Assembly (NCBI GenBank): GCA_902544065.1
Contig: CACCAS010000002.1
Coordinates: forward strand, 65,517-129,516
Length of the DNA stretch: 64,000 nucleotides
Direction: 5' to 3'
From: an uncultured Pelagibacteraceae bacterium
GTDB taxonomy: Bacteria > Pseudomonadota > Alphaproteobacteria > Pelagibacterales > AG-422-B15
Below, in pieces: positions 8,775-17,502 of this stretch (position 1 is its first letter; every line of letters starts with the position of its first letter). The notes below the pieces were generated by a model. It had not been told where the DNA came from. It did not search any database and saw only the letters and a program-made list of their open reading frames with translations. Both the position numbers and the translations under genes were made by a program.

Positions 8775-9496
8775 GTCTCCACCCAAGGACGCAGATCTAA
8801 TTCATAAGTCCACGCATTTTTCGGCTGATTATGTATCATTAAGTAGTTCTGTGCAATATCATCTGGATTCATTAGTCCATCAATTTTCTTTTTTTCCTTC
8901 ACATAATCGGGAAACAATTCATTTACCCATGGGGTGTCAATTGCTCCATCAATAACAACATGTGCAACATGAATTCCTTTAGGTCCTAACTCTCTTGCCA
9001 TACTCTGTGATAGAGCCCGCTTTGCATGCTTTGCTCCTGAAAACGCTGCAAAACCCTCTTTACCTCTGACGCTTGCTGATGCACCAGTAAAAATTATAGT
9101 CCCCTTTTTTCTAGGAACCATTTTTTTTGCGACTTCTCTTCCCATAAGAAATGCACCAAATGCAGCCATTTCCCAAACTTTATAATATTTTCTGGATGTT
9201 GTTTCTAATATGCCATACCTGATATTTGCCCCTATGTTGTATACTGCAACCAAAATCTCCCCGATTTTGTTTTCAATTTTATTAATTAAGCTAATTACAT
9301 CATCTTCTTTTCTTGCATCAAGTGAATAAAAGAAACATTCACCGCCATTCTTCTTAATTTCTTCAGCTAATCCAGATAACTGATCACCATTTCTTCTTAC
9401 AACTACAACAGTATACCCATCATTTGCAAAAACTCTTGCTATCGACGAACCTAGACTATCACCAGCGCCAACTATTAATGCTACTTTATTTGTCAT
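8768..9496 (-). CDS. Short-chain dehydrogenase/reductase with Phe in place of catalytic Tyr
   Basis: The 242-residue protein has a classical SDR Rossmann start, ALIVGAGDSLGSSIA, with glycines at 10, 12 and 16, and a catalytic-type Ser140 in FTGASAS. Where most SDRs have Tyr-x-x-x-Lys, this one reads Phe152-Ser-Gly-Ala-Lys156. The same FAAFxGAK stretch followed by SMARELGPKGIHVAHV is, as far as I recall, a recognisable proteobacterial SDR subgroup. The substitution may therefore be a family trait, not a defect. Without the tyrosine, normal carbonyl reduction is doubtful, and the protein could have changed chemistry or only bind nucleotide. It is the first gene of the SDR-PfkB-FkbM overlap cluster. 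Confidence 0.85.
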   Translation of the reverse strand: MTNKVALIVGAGDSLGSSIARVFANDGYTVVVVRRNGDQLSGLAEEIKKNGGECFFYSLDARKEDDVISLINKIENKIGEILVAVYNIGANIRYGILETTSRKYYKVWEMAAFGAFLMGREVAKKMVPRKKGTIIFTGASASVRGKEGFAAFSGAKHAKRALSQSMARELGPKGIHVAHVVIDGAIDTPWVNELFPDYVKEKKKIDGLMNPDDIAQNYLMIHNQPKNAWTYELDLRPWVETW

Positions 9497-9555
9497 TTTT
9501 AATGAACTCTAACAGTTACCGTTAAACTATCAACTCCCTATTCTAAAAATATCCA

Positions 9556-10209
9556 TTAGGGTTTTTTTGTTTGTACTGGCTTTTTTCTGTCTGGAAAACA
9601 GGTTTTGCAAATCTTACATTCTAAGCCAAAACACTTTCTAGCTTCACAATACTCTCTTCCGTAAAAAATAATTTGTAAATGAAGTTTATTCCAACTATTT
9701 ATTGGAAAGATTTTTTTTAGATCTTTTTCTGTTTGCGTTACATTTTTTCCATTGGTAAGCCCCCATCTTTGCGCTAATCGATGAATATGTGTGTCAACAG
9801 GAAAAGCTGGATGACCAAAACCTTGTGACATTACTACACTGGCTGTTTTATGGCCAACACCAGGAAGCTTTTCAAGTTCGTCAAAACTTTCTGGTACCTT
9901 GCCATTAAAATTTTTAACTAATATTTTAGATAACCTATGTATTGCACTGGACTTTTGGGGGGCTAGGCCACATGGTCTTATAATCTTGTAAATTTTATTT
10001 TGAGATAATTTCTGCATTTTTTTTGCATTATTTGCTTCTTTAAAAAGTACTGGTGTAATTTCATTTACTCTTTTGTCAGTACATTGTGCGCTTAAAAGAA
10101 CAGATACCAAAAGTTCAAATTTGTTCTTATGATTAAGAGGTATGGGAGTTTCAGGATATATTTTATTTAATATATCCATTATTTTTGATGCGCGTTCAGC
10201 TCTTTGCAT
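9556..10209 (-). CDS. nth: Endonuclease III, base-excision repair glycosylase/AP lyase
   Basis: Nth removes oxidised pyrimidines from DNA and cleaves the abasic site. The helix-hairpin-helix LPGVGHKTASVVM supplies the catalytic Lys, and PVDTHIHRLAQRWGL supplies the catalytic Asp. The 217-residue length is normal. The C-terminal cluster region reads CEARKCFGLECKICKTC, with five cysteines whose spacing (4, 4, 2, 2) differs from the textbook C-x6-C-x2-C-x5-C of E. coli Nth. An iron-sulfur cluster is still likely, but its ligand set cannot be assigned with certainty. The gene follows dapB on the minus strand, 20 nt apart. Confidence 0.94.
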   Translation of the reverse strand: MQRAERASKIMDILNKIYPETPIPLNHKNKFELLVSVLLSAQCTDKRVNEITPVLFKEANNAKKMQKLSQNKIYKIIRPCGLAPQKSSAIHRLSKILVKNFNGKVPESFDELEKLPGVGHKTASVVMSQGFGHPAFPVDTHIHRLAQRWGLTNGKNVTQTEKDLKKIFPINSWNKLHLQIIFYGREYCEARKCFGLECKICKTCFPDRKKPVQTKKP

Positions 10210-10229
10210 TAGCTATTTTTTTTATTGTT

Positions 10230-11036
10230 CTATTTATCCAAAACGTCGGTCATCGAATAAAGGCCTGGTCCTTTATCCATTCCCCATTTTACAGCTTGAA
10301 GTGCGCCATTGGCAAAAATACCTCTATTTTCTGCTAAATGCTGAATTTTAATCGTTTCATCGTTTGATGAGAATACAACCTCATGGTTACCAATGGTTTC
10401 ACCTTTTCTAAAGGATGACATTACAATTTTATTTTTTACATTTTTACCAATTGTATTAGTTTGATTAATTTTTATTACATTTTCCAATTTTTTATTTTTC
10501 CCACTAGCAGCAGCTTTACCAAGCATTATTGCTGTCCCTGACGGTGCATCAATTTTATGTTTATGATGAGTTTCATTTATTTTTATATCAAAAGAGCTAT
10601 CTAATTTTGAGGAAGTAATTTTTACAATACTCTCTAATAAATTAATTCCTAAACTCATATTGCCAGATTTAATAATTGTAGCGTGCTGTGCAGCAAAATC
10701 TATTTTACGTAACTGGCTTTTGCTGAACCCGGTTGTTCCAATCACGTGAACAATTCTTGCTTGTGCAGAATATTTTGCGTGCTCTAATGTTGCTTTTGGA
10801 ACTGTAAAATCAATAACTGCATCAGCTTTTGCAAATAGTTCAATAATGTTATCCGTAATTAAAATACCAGTTTTTTTTGTTTTTAAGATTTGACCTATAT
10901 CTTTTCCTATCGAAGGGTGTCCAAGGCTCTCGGTTGCCCCAAACAATGTAAAAGATTTATCTTGAACAATTCTTTTTGCTATTTGCGTGCCCATACGACC
11001 TGAAGCACCCGTTACGATTACTTTAATTTTTTTCAT
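10230..11036 (-). CDS. dapB: 4-hydroxy-tetrahydrodipicolinate reductase
   Basis: DapB carries out the NAD(P)H-dependent reduction in the diaminopimelate/lysine pathway, which feeds peptidoglycan and protein synthesis. The N-terminal GASGRMGTQIAKRI dinucleotide motif, the VIGTTGFSK loop and the catalytic-site segment ETHHKHKIDAPSGTA are all clear. The length of 268 residues is standard. The gene follows dnaJ on the same strand with a 40-nt spacer. A dnaK-dnaJ-dapB order is common among alphaproteobacteria. Confidence 0.97.
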   Translation of the reverse strand: MKKIKVIVTGASGRMGTQIAKRIVQDKSFTLFGATESLGHPSIGKDIGQILKTKKTGILITDNIIELFAKADAVIDFTVPKATLEHAKYSAQARIVHVIGTTGFSKSQLRKIDFAAQHATIIKSGNMSLGINLLESIVKITSSKLDSSFDIKINETHHKHKIDAPSGTAIMLGKAAASGKNKKLENVIKINQTNTIGKNVKNKIVMSSFRKGETIGNHEVVFSSNDETIKIQHLAENRGIFANGALQAVKWGMDKGPGLYSMTDVLDK

Positions 11037-11076
11037 TTTTCAAAGATAATTCAAATAAAGAAAAAAGTAATGGTAT

Positions 11077-12216
11077 TTAATTTTTTGTTTTCCAGAAATC
11101 TCTGGCTTTTTTAAAAAAAGCTGAGCTAAGAGGATTTTCTTCATTATTGCTGACCTCTTGAAAGGACTTAAGAATATCAATTTGTTTTTTGTTTAAATTT
11201 ACAGGAGTTTCAACTTTAGTTTGTATATATAAATCGCCAAGATATCCACTTCTTACGTTAGGCATTCCTTTTGATTTAAGTCTAAATTGATCTCCTGTTT
11301 GAGTTCCCTGAGGTATTTTTAATCTTGCTTTCCCCCCATCTATAATTGGTACGTCAATAGATCCTCCAACAGCAGCATCAATCATTGAAATTGGTACCTC
11401 GGCAAAAAGATTTTCATCTTCCCTGGCAAATATACTGTGTTCGTTGATATTAACAAAAATATATAAATCGCCCTGTTGACCACCATTCGTGCCAGCTTCA
11501 CCCTCGCCACTTAATCTTATTCTTGATCCATCATCAACTCCCTTTGGTATTTTAACCATTAGACTTTTTGTTTTTTGAGTTCGACCAGAACCACGACACG
11601 GATTACAAGGATCAGATATTGTTGAGCCTGATCCCTGACAGGTAGGACAAGTTTGTTGGATAGAAAAGAAACCTTGCTGTGATCTAATTTGACCTCTTCC
11701 ACCACATGTTTGACATGTTACAGGTTGGCTTCCTTTAGATGCTCCTGAACCAGAACATATCTCACATTGAACCTGTGTAGGTATTTTTACTTTGAATTTT
11801 TTTCCATTATAGGCTTCTTCAAGTGAAACTGTAATATCATATCTTAAATCAGATCCACGATTGTTTGACTTTCTCCTCCTGTTACCACCACCTCCAAAAA
11901 AAGATGAATCACCGCCAAAAAAATCCTCGAAAATATCTTGAAAAGCTGATGAAGAGAAATCAAACCCTCCTCCGCCCTGTCCAGAGCTTCCATCGACAGC
12001 TGCATGACCAAACTGATCATACGCAGACCTTTTTTCTTTATCTTGAAGAACCGCGTATGCCTCACTAGCTTCTTTGAATTTTACTTCAGCTTCCGTATCC
12101 CCCTGATTTCGATCAGGGTGATATTTCATTGCAAGTTTTCTATAGGATTTTTTTATCTCGGAGTCGTCAGCAGTCTTGGATACACCAAGAACTTCATAAT
12201 AGTCTCTTTTTGACAT
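11077..12216 (-). CDS. dnaJ: Chaperone DnaJ (class I Hsp40)
   Basis: DnaJ delivers unfolded proteins to DnaK and stimulates its ATPase. In order, the 379-residue protein shows a J domain with HPD in KYHPDRNQG near residue 33, a Gly/Phe-rich linker, and a zinc-binding region with four CxxCxGxG repeats ([32 protein letters not shown]). Two beta-sandwich substrate domains follow. All canonical parts are intact. It lies 12 nt behind dnaK on the same strand and should share its heat-shock promoter. Confidence 0.98.
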   Translation of the reverse strand: MSKRDYYEVLGVSKTADDSEIKKSYRKLAMKYHPDRNQGDTEAEVKFKEASEAYAVLQDKEKRSAYDQFGHAAVDGSSGQGGGGFDFSSSAFQDIFEDFFGGDSSFFGGGGNRRRKSNNRGSDLRYDITVSLEEAYNGKKFKVKIPTQVQCEICSGSGASKGSQPVTCQTCGGRGQIRSQQGFFSIQQTCPTCQGSGSTISDPCNPCRGSGRTQKTKSLMVKIPKGVDDGSRIRLSGEGEAGTNGGQQGDLYIFVNINEHSIFAREDENLFAEVPISMIDAAVGGSIDVPIIDGGKARLKIPQGTQTGDQFRLKSKGMPNVRSGYLGDLYIQTKVETPVNLNKKQIDILKSFQEVSNNEENPLSSAFFKKARDFWKTKN

Positions 12217-12228
12217 AAGCTTACCTGC

Positions 12229-14157
12229 TTACGATTCTTTATTGTCTTCTTTAACTTCTTCAAATTCTGCATCAACAACTTTTTCATTGTTTTCTTTTGC
12301 ATCATTAGGTTCACCGCTAGTTGGCCCACCTTCTGGTGATGGAGCATCTTGTTGTTGAGCTTTATACATTGCTTCACCTAATTTCATGGAAGATTGAGTT
12401 AATGCTTCCAGGCCACTTTTAATTTTTTCAATATCATCAGAGGTAATTGCTTCTTTTAAAGTCTTAATGTCGTTCTCGATCGCATTTTTTTCTTGATCTG
12501 AGACTTTATCACCAAATTCTTTTAGATTCTTTTCTGCTGAGTGTACCATTGTATCAGCTTGATTTTTTACATCTACAGTTTCTCTTTTCTTCTTATCAGA
12601 TTCAGCATTTGCCTCAGCATCTTTAACCATCTTTTCAATTTCCTCTTCGCTAAGGCCGCCAGATGCCTGAATTTTAATCTGTTGTTCTTTTCCAGTTCCT
12701 TTGTCTTTGGCTGATACATTTACAATACCATTCGCATCAATATCAAAAGTCACCTCAACCTGAGGAACCCCTCTTGGTGCCGGTGGAATTCCAACAAGAT
12801 CAAAATTACCTAGAAGCTTATTATCTGATGCCATCTCCCTTTCTCCTTGGCAAACACGTATTGTCACAGCCGTTTGGTTATCATCGGCTGTAGAGAAAAC
12901 TTGACTTTTCTTTGTAGGTATAGTGGTATTTTTATCAATGAGTTTTGTGAATACTCCTCCTAAAGTTTCAATACCGAGTGAGAGAGGAGTAACATCTAAT
13001 AATAAAACGTCTTTAACATCACCTTGAAGAATTCCTGCTTGGATAGCAGCACCTTGAGCTACTACTTCGTCAGGATTAACTCCTTTATTAGGTTCCTTAC
13101 CAAAGAAGTTTTTAACCGTTTCAATTACTTTGGGCATTCTTGTCATACCACCAACAAGAACAACTTCATCAATTTCACCGGCGCTTAAACCCGCGTCCTT
13201 TAACGCAGCGTCACACGGTTTGATTGTTTTTTCTATTAAATCATCGACCAATGTTTCAAGTTTAGCTCTTGTAACCTTAATGTTTAAGTGCTTTGGACCG
13301 GATTGATCTGCAGTAATAAACGGAAGATTGATTTCTGTTTGAGAAGTTGATGATAATTCTATTTTAGCTTTCTCTGCTGACTCTTTAAGTCTCTGTAAAG
13401 CTAATTTGTCTTGGGTCAGATCAATATTATTTTCCTTTTTAAATTCATCAGCTAAATAACTGAGAAGTCTTGAGTCAAAATCTTCTCCACCAAGGAATGT
13501 ATCACCATTAGTTGATTTAACCTCAAATACTCCATCACCAATTTCTAAAATTGAAATATCAAATGTTCCTCCGCCTAAATCATAAACAGCGATTGTCTTT
13601 CCATCTTTTTTATCTAGACCATATGCTAATGCAGCGGCTGTGGGCTCATTGACAATTCTTTCAACTTCTAGTCCAGCTATTTTACCTGCGTCTTTGGTGG
13701 CTTGTCTTTGTGCATCGTTAAAATAAGCTGGTACTGTAATTACTGCTTTCTCAACAGTCTCTCCTAGATATCTTTCTGCATCTTCTTTAAGTTTTTGTAA
13801 TACAAACGCAGAAATTTGTGATGGGGAATATTTTTCAGTTCCAGATTCTACCCATGCATCACCATTTTCAGATTTTATAATTTTAAACGGTACCATGTCT
13901 GAGTCTTTCTGAACCATTGGATCTTCAAAAGATCGTCCCATGAGTCTTTTAATTGCAAAAAAAGTATTTTCTGGGTTTGTTATACCTTGCCTTTTAGCAG
14001 GCTGACCGACCAATTTTTCACTTTCAGCACCAAAACTTATGATGGACGGTGTTGTACGTGATCCCTCGGCGTTTTCAATTACCTTAGGATCTTTTCCATC
14101 CATTATTGAGATACAACTGTTAGTTGTTCCTAGATCTATACCAATTACTTTTCCCAT
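12229..14157 (-). CDS. dnaK: Chaperone DnaK (Hsp70)
   Basis: DnaK is the ATP-driven Hsp70 chaperone that holds and refolds client proteins with DnaJ and GrpE. The 642-residue protein opens with the phosphate-loop segment [11 protein letters not shown] and contains [29 protein letters not shown] and [11 protein letters not shown] in the ATPase domain. The substrate domain and a lid ending in an acidic tail follow. Length and motifs are standard. It has its own upstream region with a good RpoH-type promoter, separate from grpE, which lies 119 nt upstream on the same strand. Confidence 0.99.
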   Translation of the reverse strand: MGKVIGIDLGTTNSCISIMDGKDPKVIENAEGSRTTPSIISFGAESEKLVGQPAKRQGITNPENTFFAIKRLMGRSFEDPMVQKDSDMVPFKIIKSENGDAWVESGTEKYSPSQISAFVLQKLKEDAERYLGETVEKAVITVPAYFNDAQRQATKDAGKIAGLEVERIVNEPTAAALAYGLDKKDGKTIAVYDLGGGTFDISILEIGDGVFEVKSTNGDTFLGGEDFDSRLLSYLADEFKKENNIDLTQDKLALQRLKESAEKAKIELSSTSQTEINLPFITADQSGPKHLNIKVTRAKLETLVDDLIEKTIKPCDAALKDAGLSAGEIDEVVLVGGMTRMPKVIETVKNFFGKEPNKGVNPDEVVAQGAAIQAGILQGDVKDVLLLDVTPLSLGIETLGGVFTKLIDKNTTIPTKKSQVFSTADDNQTAVTIRVCQGEREMASDNKLLGNFDLVGIPPAPRGVPQVEVTFDIDANGIVNVSAKDKGTGKEQQIKIQASGGLSEEEIEKMVKDAEANAESDKKKRETVDVKNQADTMVHSAEKNLKEFGDKVSDQEKNAIENDIKTLKEAITSDDIEKIKSGLEALTQSSMKLGEAMYKAQQQDAPSPEGGPTSGEPNDAKENNEKVVDAEFEEVKEDNKES

Positions 14158-14185
14158 AAAATACTCTTATTTTAATTTGATTTAT

Positions 14186-14213
14186 ATATAGGTAGTCCAT
14201 TTTTGTGTGCAAC
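14186..14213 (-). promoter_or_regulatory. RpoH-type promoter of dnaKJ
   Basis: On the minus strand GTTG (14213-14210) is followed after exactly 17 nt by CCTATAT (14192-14186). This matches the alphaproteobacterial RpoH pattern CTTG-N17/18-CYTATNT except for the first base. The dnaK start lies 29 nt downstream of the -10 element. The first G of the -35 is the last base of a nine-G run. No CIRCE repeat for HrcA is seen here, so sigma-factor control is the likely route of heat induction. Confidence 0.6.
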
Positions 14214-14221
14214 CCCCCCCC
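14213..14221. repeat. Homopolymer of nine C (nine G on the dnaK strand)
   Basis: Nine consecutive C bases in otherwise strongly A+T-rich DNA, directly abutting the -35 element of the dnaK promoter. Such tracts are prone to slippage both in cells and in sequencing, so the exact count may be uncertain or variable. Confidence 0.95.
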
Positions 14222-14276
14222 AAAGAAAGTATTTTTACTTAATTCACTAAACTTTTATAGATTTATGCTATTGATA

Positions 14277-14828
14277 TTATTGGTCTTTTTTTTTGACTAC
14301 TCCAACCATAGCAGGTCTTAAAAGCCTATCCCCAATACGGTATCCCTCTTGAACTACCTCAGTAATAGTGCCTGACTCCTTATTAGGATTTTCTACTTCA
14401 AACATAGCTTGATGCAAGTTTGGATCAAAATTTTGGTCTAAAGAATTAACTTTTTCAATTTTAAACTTTTCAAAAATTGTTATTATTTGTTTTTCTGTCA
14501 ATTCAATACCTTCAATAAATTGAGAAATATTTTTATCTGATTTATTTAATTTGTCTTGATCTATAGATTTTAAAGCTCTCTCTAAATTATCCAATACGGA
14601 CAAGATTTCTTTCGCAAAACTAGAAATAACATAGTTACTGAGATCCTCTTTTTCTCTGTCAAATCTTTTTCTTAGATTATCGTTATCTGCGAGTGAAAGC
14701 AAAATTTGATTTTCTGCTTCTTTTAGCTTTTCTTCGAGTTCTGAATAGTTGATTTCCTTTATCTGAACTTCTTCAACTTTCTCCTCAGATTTTTTCTCAG
14801 AAACATTCTTTTTTTTGTCTTTTACCAT
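14277..14828 (-). CDS. grpE: Nucleotide exchange factor GrpE
   Basis: GrpE releases ADP from DnaK to reset the chaperone cycle. The 183-residue protein has a charged, disordered N-terminus followed by a long coiled coil containing DNDNLRKRFDREKEDL. The beta-domain carries HQAMFEVENPNKESGTITEVVQEGYRIGDRLLRPA, a recognisable GrpE C-terminus. It is the first gene of grpE-dnaK-dnaJ on the minus strand. In many alphaproteobacteria hrcA sits between rph and grpE; here only 67 nt separate the two and there is no hrcA. Confidence 0.96.
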   Translation of the reverse strand: MVKDKKKNVSEKKSEEKVEEVQIKEINYSELEEKLKEAENQILLSLADNDNLRKRFDREKEDLSNYVISSFAKEILSVLDNLERALKSIDQDKLNKSDKNISQFIEGIELTEKQIITIFEKFKIEKVNSLDQNFDPNLHQAMFEVENPNKESGTITEVVQEGYRIGDRLLRPAMVGVVKKKDQ

Positions 14829-14895
14829 ATCTTTTTTTGAATATGTAATGATCTATATTATTTTCGTCAATACTTAGTATAGTGAATTAAATAAT

Positions 14896-15612
14896 ATGAG
14901 AAATACAAGAAAAATTAGCGATCTTCGTAAATTTGAAATTATTCCAAATTTCTCCTCATATCCAGAAGGTTCTTGCATGATAAAATTTGGTGAAACTCAT
15001 GTATTGTGTAGCGCGTCTTTAGATCAAAATGTTCCAAGATGGCTTAAAAATTCTCAGCAAGGCTGGGTAACCGCCGAATATGGAATGCTTCCTAGATCAA
15101 CATCTGAAAGAATGTCCCGAGAAGCTGTCAGAGGCAAACAATCAGGGCGAACACAAGAAATACAACGTTTGATTGGCAGATCGTTGAGAGCGGTAACAGA
15201 TCTTAGTTTGTTAAAAGATATGCAAATTTTAATTGATTGTGATGTTATTCAAGCCGACGGTGGAACACGAACCGCTTCAATTTCGGGTGCTTTTGTAGCA
15301 TTACAGTTATGTATGCAGAACGTGATAGAGAAAAAGATTATAAAAACCAATCCAATAAAGGAAAATCTTGCGGCTATAAGTTGTGGCATAGTCGATAATG
15401 TTCCATTGCTTGACCTAGATTTTATTGAGGATCAAAATGCTGAGGTTGATGCTAATTTTGTGATTACAGAAACAAATAAAATAGTTGAGATACAAATGAC
15501 ATCTGAAAAAAAACTTTGCACAGAAAATGAATTTAACTCCATGCTTGAATTGGCAAAATCAGGTATTAGTCAAATAATTCAGTCTCAAAAAATACTTTTT
15601 GAAGGTAACTAA
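14896..15612 (+). CDS. rph: Ribonuclease PH
   Basis: RNase PH is a phosphorolytic 3'-to-5' exonuclease that trims tRNA precursors. The 238-residue protein shows the phosphate-binding and active-site features of the family: GWVTAEYGMLPRSTSER, RGKQSGRTQEIQRLIGRSLR, and DCDVIQADGGTRTASI. Length is normal. It is divergent from grpE and overlaps or abuts rdgB, the usual alphaproteobacterial pairing. Confidence 0.97.
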   Translation: MRNTRKISDLRKFEIIPNFSSYPEGSCMIKFGETHVLCSASLDQNVPRWLKNSQQGWVTAEYGMLPRSTSERMSREAVRGKQSGRTQEIQRLIGRSLRAVTDLSLLKDMQILIDCDVIQADGGTRTASISGAFVALQLCMQNVIEKKIIKTNPIKENLAAISCGIVDNVPLLDLDFIEDQNAEVDANFVITETNKIVEIQMTSEKKLCTENEFNSMLELAKSGISQIIQSQKILFEGN

Positions 15613-15613
15613 G

Positions 15614-16219
15614 TTGTTAAAAGATATTGTAATAGCAAGTCACAATTCTGGCAAAGTGTCGGAAATAAAATCTTTATTAAAACCCTTGGGTTATAATATT
15701 ATTTCTGCCGAAAAACTTAAAATTAATGAACCGATTGAAAACGGTAGCACATTTGGAGAAAACTCTCTTATTAAATCAAAAAACGCTGCATTGAAATCTA
15801 AATTACCAGCTATAGCTGATGATAGTGGCCTTTGTATTTCATCATTAGATAATGAACCTGGTATTTATTCTGCAAGATGGGCGGGTAAGGACAAGAATTT
15901 CAACATTGCCATGGAAAAAATAGAAAAGAAAATGGAAAAAAATAATTATTTTAATAAATCAAACAGAAAAGCCTTTTTTTGTTGCGCTTTATCAATCTAC
16001 TTTCCAAACAATGTAAGCAGAGTTTTTGAAGGTAGGATTTATGGACACGTGCAATTTCCTCCAAAAGGCAAGAATGGGTTTGGTTATGATCCAATTTTTG
16101 TTCCTAAAGGCTATAAAAAAACGTTTGGTGAAATGAATTTTAACTACAAAGAAAGAATAAGTCACAGAGCTATCGCTTTTAAAAAACTGTCAAATTTTTT
16201 AGGTAAAATAAAAAATTAA
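15614..16219 (+). CDS. rdgB: XTP/dITP pyrophosphatase
   Basis: RdgB (Ham1 family) hydrolyses dITP, XTP and related damaged purine triphosphates to keep them out of DNA and RNA. The motifs ASHNSGKVSEI at the N-terminus, IADDSGL in the middle, KGKNGFGYDPIF, and the terminal SHRAIAFKKL are all present. I chose TTG 15614 because a GAAGG ribosome-binding site lies 8 nt upstream and the protein then starts M-L-K-D-I-V-I-A-S-H-N. Another TTG at 15599 would add five residues and overlap rph. Its stop codon overlaps that of the convergent LpoA-like gene. Confidence 0.95.
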   Translation: MLKDIVIASHNSGKVSEIKSLLKPLGYNIISAEKLKINEPIENGSTFGENSLIKSKNAALKSKLPAIADDSGLCISSLDNEPGIYSARWAGKDKNFNIAMEKIEKKMEKNNYFNKSNRKAFFCCALSIYFPNNVSRVFEGRIYGHVQFPPKGKNGFGYDPIFVPKGYKKTFGEMNFNYKERISHRAIAFKKLSNFLGKIKN

Positions 16220-17502
16220 TTTTTATTTATAAACTTTTCACTACCTACATGGAATATTATAGGTTTACGTTCTACTTTCCCACTTTCATCAAAACGGAAC
16301 CATCCATTTATTCCTACATATCCTAAATTAGAATGAAGAATTTCCTTTGTAATTCTCTTATGTTCTATATTCAAGCTATTGATTAAACCCACTAAATCAT
16401 AAGCTAAAGCAGCTAATGAGTGAGGATTATTTGTGTATATTTTTTTATATTCTTCTTCAAATTTTTTTCTAGCATTTAAGTCTAAGGATGAAAAATATGA
16501 ATTCTTCATTGAGGGCTCCTTAAGAATTAATTCTTTTCCCCAAATAGAATTTCCAATAAATTTTACATTTTTTGGGTCAACATCATAATAGGGTAGTATT
16601 GAAATAAAATTTGTTAATTCACTAAATGAGCGAGCGATAATTATAATAGCTTCAAAATCTAACTCACCCAAAGTATCCTTATTTTTTAATAATTTTAATT
16701 CTTTTAATGAAGATTCAGATTGCAATTCCTTTAGAAGTCTTACCCGATTATCTAGTTGTAATTTTCTTTCATCATAATTTGAAACTTCCCTAGCTATTTT
16801 GTAATAGTCAGGATTTTCGGTTGGGTAAAAAATAAATTGTGATGATGAGTTATTATTTACATTATGGAATTTTTCGATTTCATCTTTTACCTTATTGCCA
16901 TATTTATTTTCAGGGATTATAACTGCAAATTTGTTAATTCCTCTATCAACTGAATATTCATAGATACTGTTTAATTCATCTTCAATAGTTAATCCAAAAA
17001 CGTAGACATTGCGATCACTTACCTCAGAATTATTAGAAAATGTAATAATTGGAATACTTTGATTATCTAGGTACTCTTTTACCCTTAAAACTGTATTGGA
17101 AAAGACTGGACCAAGAATCAAATCAACATCATTACTCATTAAATATGCTAGATTTTTAAATAGTTGGTCTTCTTTTCCGGTGTCCACTATGTAAAATTTT
17201 AAATTTTGGTTACCGGTTCTTTCTAATGCTAGCTGCGAAGAGTCGAGTAGCGATTTGCCTATCTGATAAAATTCCCCAGACAAAGGTAAAAGTAAGCCTA
17301 TCCTGAAAAATTTATCTTTTTTTTCTATTAAATTGTTTTCCTTAGTTATTGGATCTTCATCCTCTACTATAGTTTCTAGTAATTGTGTTTGATTGTATGT
17401 TAGTGTTGCTTTGGGGTCTAATTGGGTTGTTTCACAGCTATAAAATAATAAACTTAAACAAAAAGCTAAGAAAATAATGAACTTGTCTTTAAAATAAAAC
17501 AT
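16216..17502 (-). CDS. LpoA-like lipoprotein, penicillin-binding-protein activator / type-1 periplasmic-binding fold
   Basis: The 428-residue protein begins with a lipoprotein signal peptide: basic start, hydrophobic core IIFLAFCLSLLFYSC, and lipobox Cys23. After a linker, RIGLLLPLSGEFYQIGKSLLDSSQLAL starts a type-1 periplasmic-binding fold of the kind found in the C-terminal domain of LpoA. The N-terminal TPR-like domain of enteric LpoA is absent. LpoA activates PBP1A from the outer membrane. The neighbourhood of rsmI and a BON lipoprotein matches the lpoA-yraN-diaA-dolP region of enterics, which supports that reading over an amino-acid receptor. Its start codon overlaps that of divergent rsmI. 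Confidence 0.8.
   Translation of the reverse strand: MFYFKDKFIIFLAFCLSLLFYSCETTQLDPKATLTYNQTQLLETIVEDEDPITKENNLIEKKDKFFRIGLLLPLSGEFYQIGKSLLDSSQLALERTGNQNLKFYIVDTGKEDQLFKNLAYLMSNDVDLILGPVFSNTVLRVKEYLDNQSIPIITFSNNSEVSDRNVYVFGLTIEDELNSIYEYSVDRGINKFAVIIPENKYGNKVKDEIEKFHNVNNNSSSQFIFYPTENPDYYKIAREVSNYDERKLQLDNRVRLLKELQSESSLKELKLLKNKDTLGELDFEAIIIIARSFSELTNFISILPYYDVDPKNVKFIGNSIWGKELILKEPSMKNSYFSSLDLNARKKFEEEYKKIYTNNPHSLAALAYDLVGLINSLNIEHKRITKEILHSNLGYVGINGWFRFDESGKVERKPIIFHVGSEKFINKN

Noticed and set aside
11844-12377. Extra same-strand frames overlapping dnaJ and the end of dnaK that might indicate a frameshift
   Set aside because: dnaJ and dnaK are both full-length with all motifs in one frame, so the other frames are shadows.
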